Assembly: GCF_018919385.1 (NCBI RefSeq)
Contig: NZ_JAHLMF010000003.1
Location: forward strand, 1 to 64,000
Source: Geomonas diazotrophica
Lineage (GTDB): Bacteria; Desulfobacterota; Desulfuromonadia; Geobacterales; Geobacteraceae
Direction: 5' to 3'
DNA length: 64,000 nt
The notes below the pieces were generated by a model, which did not search any database, was not told the origin of the DNA, and was given only the letters and a program-made list of their open reading frames with translations. Both the position numbers and the translations under genes were made by a program. Of this stretch, positions 46,469 through 54,442 are shown in pieces (the stretch's first letter is position 1; each line of letters begins with the position of its first letter).

Positions 46469-48439
46469 TTAGAACAGAGCCGGCTGGATCAGCTCCTGCT
46501 CCAGGGGGAGCACCAGGAAGAAGGAGCTGCCGTCGTTGCTCTCCACCCAGACCATGCCGCCGTGGGCCTCGACCATACCCTTGACGATGGCCAGCCCCAA
46601 CCCGGCGCCTTTGCCCTGCCGTCTGCCGCTTGAGTGGTGCCTGATCTCCCCCACCTCGTAGAAGATCTCGAAGATCCCCTGCTGCTCGTGCAGCGGGATG
46701 CCGATGCCGCAGTCGCGCACCTCGACTTCCAGATAGCAGCGGTCGCCGCAGCGCCTGAGGAAGTCGGGATTGAAGCGCGCAAGCGTGTGGGCGCGCTGGT
46801 GCAGGTCCTTCCGTTGGACCACCCGGCCGTTCACCACGATCTCGCCCCCTTCGGGGCTGAAGCGGATGGCGTTCAAAAGGAGCTCGTAGAAGACCCGCTC
46901 CAGGTAGCCGCAGTCCCCCTGGAAGAAGGGGAGGTGGTCCAGGTCGCGCAGCGTAACCACCTGGCCGCGCTCCTCGAACAGGGGCTGGAGCTGGTCCAGG
47001 AGGGTCTCGAGCAGCATCCTCAGGTGGATGGCGGAGGTCTCCAGCCCTTCCCGGCGCGACTCCAGCCGGATCAGCTTCAAAAGGTCCGCGACCAGCGCCT
47101 TCAGCCTGAGCCCGCCGTCGCGCACCATCTCCAGCACCCGGCAGGCGTCCTCCTGCGAGCTCCACCCCTGCTGCAGCAGGTGGTCGACCCCCGACAGGAT
47201 GCTGGTAAGCGGCGTGTTGAACTCGTGGGAGACCATGCCCAGGAACTGGTTCTTCATGCGATCCAGCCGGACCTGCTCCAGGTGCGCCCTTTCCACCAGC
47301 GCGAGGTTCTGCTTCAGCTTGGTTTCGGAAACGGAGAGGTTGTGGCTGCTCTTCTCGAGGAGCCGGTGCGAGCGGAGCAACTCCTCGCTCTTCCACTTGA
47401 GCTCGGTGAAGAGCCTGATCTGCTCGATGATGCTCCCCATCTGCTTGCCGACCGTCTCCAGGAAACGCAGTTCTTCCGGGGCGTAGCTGTGGGGTTCGCG
47501 GTGGATCAGGTGTATCACCCCGATCAGGTGCTCCTGGGAACTGACGGGAATGGAGGTGAGGCTCCCCCATCCTTGGCAGGCAGTGCCGAGCGGCACGATG
47601 CAAACCTCCCGGAAGCCTTCGGGGTTGCTCAGGGTTTCCCCGAGCACCTCTTCCAGGTCCGGGGAGGCGAATTTCGAGGCGCAGAGGGTGGGAGAGAGGG
47701 TGTCGGGGGTGGAAAGGTGCAGGGTGCCGCCTTCGGCACGGAACAGTTCCATCAACTGGAGCAGGGTCCCTTCCTGCACCGCCTTCAGTTCGGTCCCGAG
47801 GTTCATGCTGGTCAGCATGTTGTTCAGGATGGAGAGCTCGCGGTTTCTCTGCCAGATCTCCCGCTCGGTGCGCCGCTTCTCCGTTATGTCGCGCAGCAGG
47901 CAGTGCGCCACCTGCTCGTCACCGAGGTCGATCAGGCGTGCGTTGATTTCGCCCAGGAAGGAGGAGCCGTCCTTTCGTATCAGCCGCACCTCGTCCCAGT
48001 CGGCCTCGCCCTGCCGCACCAGCTGGTACAAAAAGCCCCGGACGCGCTCGTGCTCACAGGGATCGAGCAGGTCGCGCACCACCATGGTGCCGAGCTCGTC
48101 CTTGGTGAAGCCGAAAAGCTCGCGCCCCAGCCGGTTCTCCTCTTCGAGCTCAGCCGTTTCCACGTTGAAGATGAAGATGGCGTTGCCGGCGCCTTCCAGC
48201 AGGCTCTTGTAGCGCCGCGCGCTCTTGGCCGCCTCCTGCTGCATCTCCCCGATCTCGCGGCGCAGGCCGTCCACCATGGTCTCCTGGCGCTGCTTGAAGA
48301 GCGCCACGAAACAGAGGAGCACCGTCGCGAGCGACACGGAGACACCGAAGTGCAGCCATCCGGGCAGCGGCGTGTACTGCTCGATCAGAAGGAGCAGCAG
48401 TTCGCAGGCGACTATGAGTAACAGCGGCGCAAAGTGCAA
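46469..48439 (-). CDS. PAS-GAF sensor histidine kinase
   Basis: A 656-aa kinase. Two N-terminal hydrophobic helices (about 3-20 and 28-47) anchor it, then a PAS domain (about 75-190), a GAF domain (about 205-345), a coiled coil and HisKA/HATPase (His405 in GMVSHEFNTPLTSI; N-box ELLLNAIRFSPEG; G boxes RDCGIGIP and GKGAGLGLAI). No regulator is adjacent, so it is an orphan kinase. It lies downstream of cinA in the same direction after a gap of about 35 bp, which may place it at the end of the larB-larC-pgpA-cinA transcript. Confidence 0.9.
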   Translation of the reverse strand: MHFAPLLLIVACELLLLLIEQYTPLPGWLHFGVSVSLATVLLCFVALFKQRQETMVDGLRREIGEMQQEAAKSARRYKSLLEGAGNAIFIFNVETAELEEENRLGRELFGFTKDELGTMVVRDLLDPCEHERVRGFLYQLVRQGEADWDEVRLIRKDGSSFLGEINARLIDLGDEQVAHCLLRDITEKRRTEREIWQRNRELSILNNMLTSMNLGTELKAVQEGTLLQLMELFRAEGGTLHLSTPDTLSPTLCASKFASPDLEEVLGETLSNPEGFREVCIVPLGTACQGWGSLTSIPVSSQEHLIGVIHLIHREPHSYAPEELRFLETVGKQMGSIIEQIRLFTELKWKSEELLRSHRLLEKSSHNLSVSETKLKQNLALVERAHLEQVRLDRMKNQFLGMVSHEFNTPLTSILSGVDHLLQQGWSSQEDACRVLEMVRDGGLRLKALVADLLKLIRLESRREGLETSAIHLRMLLETLLDQLQPLFEERGQVVTLRDLDHLPFFQGDCGYLERVFYELLLNAIRFSPEGGEIVVNGRVVQRKDLHQRAHTLARFNPDFLRRCGDRCYLEVEVRDCGIGIPLHEQQGIFEIFYEVGEIRHHSSGRRQGKGAGLGLAIVKGMVEAHGGMVWVESNDGSSFFLVLPLEQELIQPALF

Positions 48440-48474
48440 GGCGGTTTCCCCTTGACCAGCTTGTTATCGCCCCC

Positions 48475-49719
48475 CTAGTTCGGGGACTCGGCTCCGTGGC
48501 GGGAGAGGAGGTATTGGCGCAGCCAGTTGAGCGCGGTAAAGCAGGTGATGGAGCGGACCCGGGTGCGGTCCCCCTGGAAGTTGCAGCGTTCAACCCGGCA
48601 GGTTTCGGCGTCGGCCAGGGCGATGTACACGGTGCCCACCGGCTTTTCCGGTGTGCCGCCGTCCGGCCCGGCGATGCCGGTCACCGAGAGGGCCAGGTCG
48701 CTCCCCGCAGCTTCGCGGGCCCCTTCGGCCATGGCACGGGCGACCTCCTCGCTCACTGCTCCGTGCCGTTCGATCAGCTCGGGCGGCACCCGCAGCATGC
48801 GGCTCTTGGCGGCGTTGCTGTAGGTCACGTTTCCTTCCAGGAAGTAGGCGGAGCTCCCGGCCAGGGCGGTGATGCGGGCAGCGATCATGCCACCGGTGCA
48901 GGACTCGGCCAGCGCCAGGGTGAGGCCGCTCTCCCGGAACAGGCGCGCCAGCACCTGGTCCATGGTCTCGTCGTCCTCGGCGAAAAGGTATCGGGAGAGC
49001 CGCTTGCGCACCTCGGCGGCCGCCTCCTCGAGCTGCGCCGCGTCTGCCGTGGCCGCCCGGAGGATCACGTGGATCTCGGGGTACTTCACGCAGTAGGCGA
49101 GCTGCAGGGGCGCTCCTGCCGGGATGGCCCCTTCCAGCCGCTCCGAGATCGCCGCTTCCGGGATGCCGAAGACCTTCAGGGTGATCCGCCGCCAGGGGGG
49201 CGGGAGCCGCCTTTGCAACTCCGGGAGCACCGTCTCCGCCAGCATCCGCTCCATCTCGTACGGGACCCCGGGGAGGAAGAAGAGCTCCGCCCGGCCGATC
49301 TTCACCGTGAAGCCGCAGGCGGTCCCCAAGGGGTTCGGGATGAGCCGGCATCCACCGGGGACGAGCGCCTGGCGACGGTTGGCGGGGTGCAGCGGCCTCT
49401 CTATCCTCTTCTCGAACTCGGCCAGGTGGTCGAGCGCCTCCTGGGACAGCTCCAGCTCGACCCCCGCCGCCCGTGCAGCGGCCTGAGCGGTGTAATCGTC
49501 GGGGGTGGGGCCGAGTCCGCCGGTCACGATGACGGCGTCGCTTGCCCCGGCCAGCTCGACAAGGGCCTGCACGATCGCCTCATCGTCGTCGGGGACGGTG
49601 AGGTGCCTGAAGACCCGGGCGCCGCAACCGTAGAGCCGGTCGGCGATATGGCTCGCGTTGGTGTCGGTCACCTCGCCGGTGAGGAGCTCGTCCCCTATGG
49701 AAAGAACGGCGACTTTCAC
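48475..49719 (-). CDS. cinA: CinA-family protein (NMN amidohydrolase / ADP-ribose pyrophosphatase type)
   Basis: A 414-aa two-domain protein. The N-terminal molybdopterin-binding-like domain begins VKVAVLSIGDELLTGEVTDTN and includes VIVTGGLGPTPDD. The C-terminal domain (about 255-410) has LALAESCTGGMIAARIT and SVTGIAGPDGGTPEKPVGTVYIA, the nicotinamide-nucleotide amidase signature. Family members recycle pyridine nucleotides or hydrolyse ADP-ribose. The GTG start overlaps the pgpA stop (GTGA), indicating translational coupling. Confidence 0.94.
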   Translation of the reverse strand: MKVAVLSIGDELLTGEVTDTNASHIADRLYGCGARVFRHLTVPDDDEAIVQALVELAGASDAVIVTGGLGPTPDDYTAQAAARAAGVELELSQEALDHLAEFEKRIERPLHPANRRQALVPGGCRLIPNPLGTACGFTVKIGRAELFFLPGVPYEMERMLAETVLPELQRRLPPPWRRITLKVFGIPEAAISERLEGAIPAGAPLQLAYCVKYPEIHVILRAATADAAQLEEAAAEVRKRLSRYLFAEDDETMDQVLARLFRESGLTLALAESCTGGMIAARITALAGSSAYFLEGNVTYSNAAKSRMLRVPPELIERHGAVSEEVARAMAEGAREAAGSDLALSVTGIAGPDGGTPEKPVGTVYIALADAETCRVERCNFQGDRTRVRSITCFTALNWLRQYLLSRHGAESPN

Positions 49720-50165
49720 AAGAGCCTCAACGCCAGGTGGGTGGCGGCGCAGGCGTATAACCCGGCGACGATGTCGTCCAGCACCACGCCGTAGCCGTTT
49801 TTCAGCGAACGGTCGAACCAGCGCGCCGGCTGGGGCTTCAGGATGTCGAAGAAGCGGAACGTCAGGAAGCCGATCAGGATCCCCTGCCAGGTTGCCGGGA
49901 CCGCGATCATGGTCACCAGGTAGCCGGCCACCTCGTCGATGACGATCTTCCCCGAGTCGTGCTCCCCCCAGAGCTCCTCGCCAAAACCCGCGCTCCAGCA
50001 GGCGAAAAGCGTGAAGGCGACCGTGGTGACGAGGTAGAGCCACAGCGGCAGGTCGCGGAGGAGCAGGAAGAAGGGGATCGCGCCGAGCGTCCCGACGGTT
50101 CCGGAGGCAAAGGGGGAAAAGCCGGTGCCGAACCAGGTGGCGGAAACAATCACGAATTTTCTCAT
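49716..50165 (-). CDS. pgpA: Phosphatidylglycerophosphatase A
   Basis: A 149-aa inner-membrane phosphatase producing phosphatidylglycerol. It has several hydrophobic helices and the PgpA motifs ATWFGTGFSPFASGTVGTL and IVIDEVAGYLVTM, with FRFFDILKPQPARWFDRSLKNGYGVVLDDIVAGLYA at the end. The ATG at 50165 overlaps the larC stop (ATGA), and its own stop overlaps cinA, so it is the middle of a four-gene coupled string. Confidence 0.94.
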   Translation of the reverse strand: MRKFVIVSATWFGTGFSPFASGTVGTLGAIPFFLLLRDLPLWLYLVTTVAFTLFACWSAGFGEELWGEHDSGKIVIDEVAGYLVTMIAVPATWQGILIGFLTFRFFDILKPQPARWFDRSLKNGYGVVLDDIVAGLYACAATHLALRLL

Positions 50166-51319
50166 TCCTCGCCGCACTCCCTCTCCACCGTCCGGTACAC
50201 CTCTATGAGCGGCATCCCCTGCCCGAGCGCGATCTCCCGGCAGGAGTCGTATTCCGGCGTGACCCGTCCGTTGCCTAAAAGCTTCACCCGCACCTCGCCC
50301 AGCGAGGTCTGCCGCGTCCCGCAGCTGCGGGGGAGGGTGATCCGGCCGGCCGGGTAGTAGCGCAGGCCGATGGCGCTCGACTCCGCCAGGATGATGCCGG
50401 AGAGTTTCTGCAGGTCGCCCGGCTTCGCGATCACGGTGAGCCTGGTTCCCGGCCGGTTCTTCTTCATCTGCAGCGGCGAGAAGGAGACGTCGAGCGCCCC
50501 CGCTTCCATGAGCCGCTCCATGAGGAAGCCGAAAATCTCGCCGGGCATGTCGTCGATGTGGCTCTCGAGGACCAGCACCTCACGGGCCTCGCCCGGCTCG
50601 GCGCGCTCCCCGAGCACCAGCCGGAGCAGGTTGGGAAGTTCCGGGAAGTCCTTTTCCCCTGCGCCGTAGCCGGTCCCGTTGACGGTCATGGCCGGGGGAG
50701 GGCCGAAGCTCTCGGCGAGCGCCGCCACGATGGCCGCGCCGGTCGGGGTGACCCGCTCGCCTTCGCCGATGTCGGCGGAAAGCGGAATCCCCTCCATCAG
50801 CTTCGCGGTGGCAGGTGCCGGGACCGGAAGCAGGCCGTGCGCGGTCTTGACGAAGCCGCGCCCGTAGGGAAGGCCCGATGCGTAGACCTTGTCGATCCCC
50901 AGGTAGTCGAGCCCGATTGCGGTGCCGACGATGTCGACGATGGAGTCGACGGCCCCGACCTCGTGGAAGTGCACCCGCTCGAGAGGCACTCCGTGCACGC
51001 TCGCCTCGGCCTGCGCCAGCTTCAGGAAGATGCGCTGGGAGAGCTTCTTGACCCGGGGTTTGAGGCCCGACTTCTCGATCATCGCGGCGATGCCGGAATA
51101 GTGGCGGTGCGGCTGGTCCTCTTCGGCGAGGGTGACCTTGAAGGAGGTGCCGGAGACGCCGTGACGCTCGACCTTGCGGCTCTCCAGCGTGTAGCCGCAA
51201 AGCGGCAGCGAAGAGAGCTCCTGTTGCAGCGTCTCCAGCGGGAGCCCGAGCTCGATGAGGCCGGCCACGGTCATGTCGCCCGCGATCCCCGCGAAACAGT
51301 CGAAATAGAGTACCTTCAT
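50162..51319 (-). CDS. larC: Nickel-pincer cofactor synthesis protein LarC
   Basis: A 385-aa CTP-dependent nickel metallochelatase that inserts Ni into the pyridinium bis-thiocarboxylate cofactor of lactate racemase-type enzymes. It begins MKVLYFDCFAGIAGDMTVAGLIELG and has a His-rich region HFHEVGAVDSIVDIVGTA, with TPTGAAIVAALAESFG downstream and ESHIDDMPGEIFGFLMERLMEAGALDV in the C-terminal half. It is a single, unshifted frame, unlike Lactobacillus larC, which needs frameshifting. It overlaps larB upstream and pgpA downstream by 4 nt each. No LarA or LarE lies in the window. Confidence 0.94.
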   Translation of the reverse strand: MKVLYFDCFAGIAGDMTVAGLIELGLPLETLQQELSSLPLCGYTLESRKVERHGVSGTSFKVTLAEEDQPHRHYSGIAAMIEKSGLKPRVKKLSQRIFLKLAQAEASVHGVPLERVHFHEVGAVDSIVDIVGTAIGLDYLGIDKVYASGLPYGRGFVKTAHGLLPVPAPATAKLMEGIPLSADIGEGERVTPTGAAIVAALAESFGPPPAMTVNGTGYGAGEKDFPELPNLLRLVLGERAEPGEAREVLVLESHIDDMPGEIFGFLMERLMEAGALDVSFSPLQMKKNRPGTRLTVIAKPGDLQKLSGIILAESSAIGLRYYPAGRITLPRSCGTRQTSLGEVRVKLLGNGRVTPEYDSCREIALGQGMPLIEVYRTVERECGEE

Positions 51320-52071
51320 CCGTGAATCCTGTTCATGAGGCTCGCCGCGTAGGCGGCCCCGAAGCCGTTGTCAATGTTCACCACCGTGACCCCGGCGGCG
51401 CAGGAGTTGAGCATGCCGAGCAGGGCCGCCACGCCGCCGAAGGAGGCGCCGTATCCAACCGAGGTGGGGACCGCGATCACCGGCTTGTCGACCAGGCCTC
51501 CCACCACCGAGGGGAGCGCCCCCTCCATCCCGGCCACCACGATGATCACCGCGGCCTCCGCGAGCGCGCCGCGCCGTGCCAGCAGGCGGTGCAGCCCGGC
51601 CACGCCCACGTCGTAGACCTTCTCCACCTCGTTCCCCATAAGCTGGGCGGTCAGGACCGCCTCGGCCGCCACCGGGATGTCCGAGGTGCCGGCACAGACC
51701 ACCAGGACCTTGCCGCGGCCGCGCAGTTCAACCGGATGCTGCTCGATGGTGAGCGCCCGGGCGTCGGGATGGTAGACCGCCTGCGGGAAGAACTCCTTTA
51801 GCTTGGCGCCCTTGGCGCCGTTGACGCGGGTGGCCAGGACGTTGCCACCCTTCTCGACGAGCGCGGTGATGATGGCGCGCATCTGGGAGATGCTCTTGCC
51901 CTGTCCGAAGATGACTTCGGGAAAGCCCTGGCGCAGGGTGCGGTGGTGGTCCACCGTGGCGCAGCCCAGGTCTTCGAAGGGGAGGTGCTTCAGTCGCTGC
52001 AGGGCTTGCGCGACGTCGAGCGCCCCCTCGCTCACCTCCTGGAGGACCTTTTCAATTACCTTGTTTTGCAT
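51316..52071 (-). CDS. larB: Nickel-pincer cofactor carboxylase LarB
   Basis: A 251-aa AIR-carboxylase-like enzyme that carboxylates and hydrolyses nicotinate adenine dinucleotide in the first step of nickel-pincer nucleotide synthesis. Motifs include DHHRTLRQGFPEVIFGQGKS, VVCAGTSDIPVAAEAVLTA and VVVAGMEGALPSVVGGLVDKPVIAVPTSVGYG. The start follows GGAGGC by 12 nt. It is the first gene of the larB-larC-pgpA-cinA string. Confidence 0.95.
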   Translation of the reverse strand: MQNKVIEKVLQEVSEGALDVAQALQRLKHLPFEDLGCATVDHHRTLRQGFPEVIFGQGKSISQMRAIITALVEKGGNVLATRVNGAKGAKLKEFFPQAVYHPDARALTIEQHPVELRGRGKVLVVCAGTSDIPVAAEAVLTAQLMGNEVEKVYDVGVAGLHRLLARRGALAEAAVIIVVAGMEGALPSVVGGLVDKPVIAVPTSVGYGASFGGVAALLGMLNSCAAGVTVVNIDNGFGAAYAASLMNRIHG

Positions 52072-52351
52072 GAATATGAAGCTGCCTCCGCAGGTTGAAA
52101 AATAGGATTAAGGCTAACATACAAAGTGCGGATTCGCTGCTAAAAAATGCGATTTTTGGCAGGAGGGGATAAATTCCTGAGAGATTGCCGCGCTGGTTGT
52201 GTCACTGCGCTGCAACATGGCGGAGTACATAGTAAAAACCTCTCCGTAGGGGAGGGGTGTGAGAGGGAGTGCGGAAAGCCGGATCTCTTTCTGCCGGAGG
52301 AGGTGTCGATCCCCTCCTTTCGCTCGGAACATGAGTTGCTCATTCCAAAAG
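52072..52351. other. Intergenic region upstream of larB
   Basis: No gene is supported. The part next to larB should hold its promoter; TTTAGC...TATGTT with 17-bp spacing on the minus strand is a weak candidate. At 52225-52265 CCTCTCCGTAGGGGAGG and following bases are a short copy of the CTCTCCC repeat family. Confidence 0.4.
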
Positions 52352-52393
52352 AAAACGGGATGCGGCCCCTGGTCATCAGGCTGCATCCCGTTT
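52352..52393 (-). terminator. Terminator of the LTA-synthase-like gene
   Basis: GCATCCCGTTT (52383-52393) and AAACGGGATGC (52353-52363) form an 11-bp stem with further GGC/GCC pairing inside; read on the minus strand it is followed by TTTTCTTTTGG. Confidence 0.8.
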
Positions 52394-52433
52394 GTCGTGG
52401 TGGCGGCTGGGCGCCGCTTTTCCCGTCCAGGTC

Positions 52434-54335
52434 CTAGCGGATCCGGTTCAGCCTGTGCTGGTACAGGTAGTCCGCACCCTGGTAGTAGGCGAGCATGTCG
52501 GCCAGCATGCCGTTGCTCACCGGCTCGGCCTTGGCGTCGCCGGTTTTGCGGTCCACCTTGTACTGCGCCGCATACTGGCGCGGCCCCAGGACCAGGAGCT
52601 CGTTCTCGGTCAGGTACCCAAGCTTCTGGTAGGTCGAGATGAACGCGCGTCCCGGCTGGCCGGACTCCTTGAAGATGTCGCGTCCCAGGAAGTCGCTCTG
52701 GTAGCTCATGTTCATCAGGCCGAGCACGGTGGGGGCGACGTCGATCTGGCTCATCAGCTTCTCCACCCGGGCCGGCTTGATGTGTGCCGGGGAGTAGATG
52801 AGCAGCGGGATCTCGTACTTCTTGATGGGGATGTCGGTCTTGCCGGCGCTGCCGGCGCAGTGGTCGGCGACGATGACGAAGATGGTGTCCTTGAACCAGG
52901 GCTTGCTGCTCGCCTCCGCGATCAGCCTGCCGATGGCGTAGTCGGCGTATTTCACCCCGCCGTTGCGCCCCTTCTTGGCCGGGATGTCGATCCTCCCCGC
53001 CGGATAGGTGAAGGGACGGTGGTTGGAGGTGGTCATCACCATGGAGAAGAAGGGCTTGCCCGTCTCGTACGACTTGCTCCCCTCCTTGATGACCTTGCGG
53101 AACAGGTCCTCGTCGCACACCCCCCAGACGTTGGCGAAGGTGATCTCGTCCTTGGCGAAGTCGGTGCGGTCCACGATGGAGTAGCCGTTACCCGAGAAGA
53201 AGGCGTTCATGTTGTCGAAGTAGCCGTGCCCGGCGTAGATGTACTTCGACTGGTACCCCTTGGCGTTCATGATCTCGCCCCAGGAGCGGAAGCCGCCGTT
53301 ATTGGGACGTTTCACGATCGAGGTGCCCGGCAGGGGGGGGACGGAGAGGGTGAGCGCCTCAAGGCCGCGCACGGTGCGGGTGCCGTTGGCGTAGAGGTTC
53401 GTGAACAGAAGCGACTGGGAGGCCAGGCGGTCAAGGTTCGGGGTGAGCCCCTTGTCGTTGCCGAAAGTCCCCAGGTAATCGGCCGACAGGCTCTCCTCGA
53501 TCACCACCACCAGGTTCAGGCGCTTCTCCGGCCCCTCGGCGCGGATGGTGCGGGTGAAGCGCTCGGACTTGGGATCGACGAAGCTGTTGTTGCGCTCAGC
53601 GACCAGGGTCCTCAGCCGTGCGTTCACCTGGTTCTGCGGGAGCGTGCGGTAGAACCTGGTGAAGGGGAGCTCGTTGTTGATGAAGGCGGCAAACAGGTTG
53701 TAGACCCCGTTGCCCGCGATCTCGTTGGCGTAGTTGTTCGTGGAGATGGTCGACTGGGAGATGTTGACCACGCCGTAGGAGAGGACGGCGGGGAGCAGGA
53801 GCAGGAACCCGGTGCGGTGGTAGGCGCCGTTGAAGGTCACTTCCGCCCCGCGGGCAAGCGGCTTTCTGAGGACCCAGCAGACCGCCGCCGCCACGGCGCC
53901 GATGCCGGAGAAGATCGCCGACAGCGGGTAGGACTCCCGGATGTTGCCGACCACCTCCTGGGTGTAGACCAGGTAATCGATGGCGATGAAGTTGAAGCGG
54001 GTGCCGAACTCGTCGAAGAAGATGTACTCGGCGCAGACGTCGAAGATGAGCACACCCACGAACAGGCCGAAGAAAAGGCGCACCAGCCACATGTGCCGGC
54101 GGTGCGTCGCCGCCCGGCGCGGGACCAGGATCAGGTAGAGCGCCAGCGGCACGATCGCATAGGCGAGCGTCGCCAGGTCGAAGTAGAAACCTGCAGCTGC
54201 CGACTTGAGCAGCAGCGAGAGCTTGAGGCCGGCCCCTTTCGGGGTGGCGGCCGCCAGCATGATGCGGATGGCAGTGGAAACTGCGAGGAAGGTGAGGGAG
54301 ACGAAGGCGACCAGCCCCAGTCGGTGTTTCGGCAT
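52434..54335 (-). CDS. LTA-synthase-family phosphoglycerol transferase (membrane sulfatase fold)
   Basis: A 633-aa protein with five N-terminal membrane helices (about 7-29, 41-71, 84-107, 136-156, 174-192) and a large extracytoplasmic alkaline-phosphatase/sulfatase domain (about 265-600). Features include VVVIEESLSADYLG (metal Glu), the nucleophile Thr in NGTRTVRGLEAL (about 321) and IVADHCAGSAGK (metal Asp/His). LtaS makes lipoteichoic acid in Gram-positives; in Gram-negatives relatives (OpgB/MdoB-like) put phosphoglycerol on periplasmic glucans or on LPS. The acceptor here is unknown. It is monocistronic with a clear terminator. Confidence 0.85.
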   Translation of the reverse strand: MPKHRLGLVAFVSLTFLAVSTAIRIMLAAATPKGAGLKLSLLLKSAAAGFYFDLATLAYAIVPLALYLILVPRRAATHRRHMWLVRLFFGLFVGVLIFDVCAEYIFFDEFGTRFNFIAIDYLVYTQEVVGNIRESYPLSAIFSGIGAVAAAVCWVLRKPLARGAEVTFNGAYHRTGFLLLLPAVLSYGVVNISQSTISTNNYANEIAGNGVYNLFAAFINNELPFTRFYRTLPQNQVNARLRTLVAERNNSFVDPKSERFTRTIRAEGPEKRLNLVVVIEESLSADYLGTFGNDKGLTPNLDRLASQSLLFTNLYANGTRTVRGLEALTLSVPPLPGTSIVKRPNNGGFRSWGEIMNAKGYQSKYIYAGHGYFDNMNAFFSGNGYSIVDRTDFAKDEITFANVWGVCDEDLFRKVIKEGSKSYETGKPFFSMVMTTSNHRPFTYPAGRIDIPAKKGRNGGVKYADYAIGRLIAEASSKPWFKDTIFVIVADHCAGSAGKTDIPIKKYEIPLLIYSPAHIKPARVEKLMSQIDVAPTVLGLMNMSYQSDFLGRDIFKESGQPGRAFISTYQKLGYLTENELLVLGPRQYAAQYKVDRKTGDAKAEPVSNGMLADMLAYYQGADYLYQHRLNRIR

Positions 54336-54413
54336 AGAGAAACCTCTTGAATGTTCTTACGGCAAAATAGGCCTATAGTACGGTAACGCTCCTTGCCGAT
54401 GCATTGCAGGGAG

Positions 54414-54429
54414 ATGACATTTCTGTCAT
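54414..54429. promoter_or_regulatory. Inverted repeat upstream of the LTA-synthase-like gene
   Basis: ATGACA-TTTC-TGTCAT lies about 80 nt upstream of the gene's start codon, in the short gap after the hybrid kinase stop. It may be an operator or part of a weak terminator. Confidence 0.35.
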
Positions 54430-54442
54430 GTAACTGGGCGGG

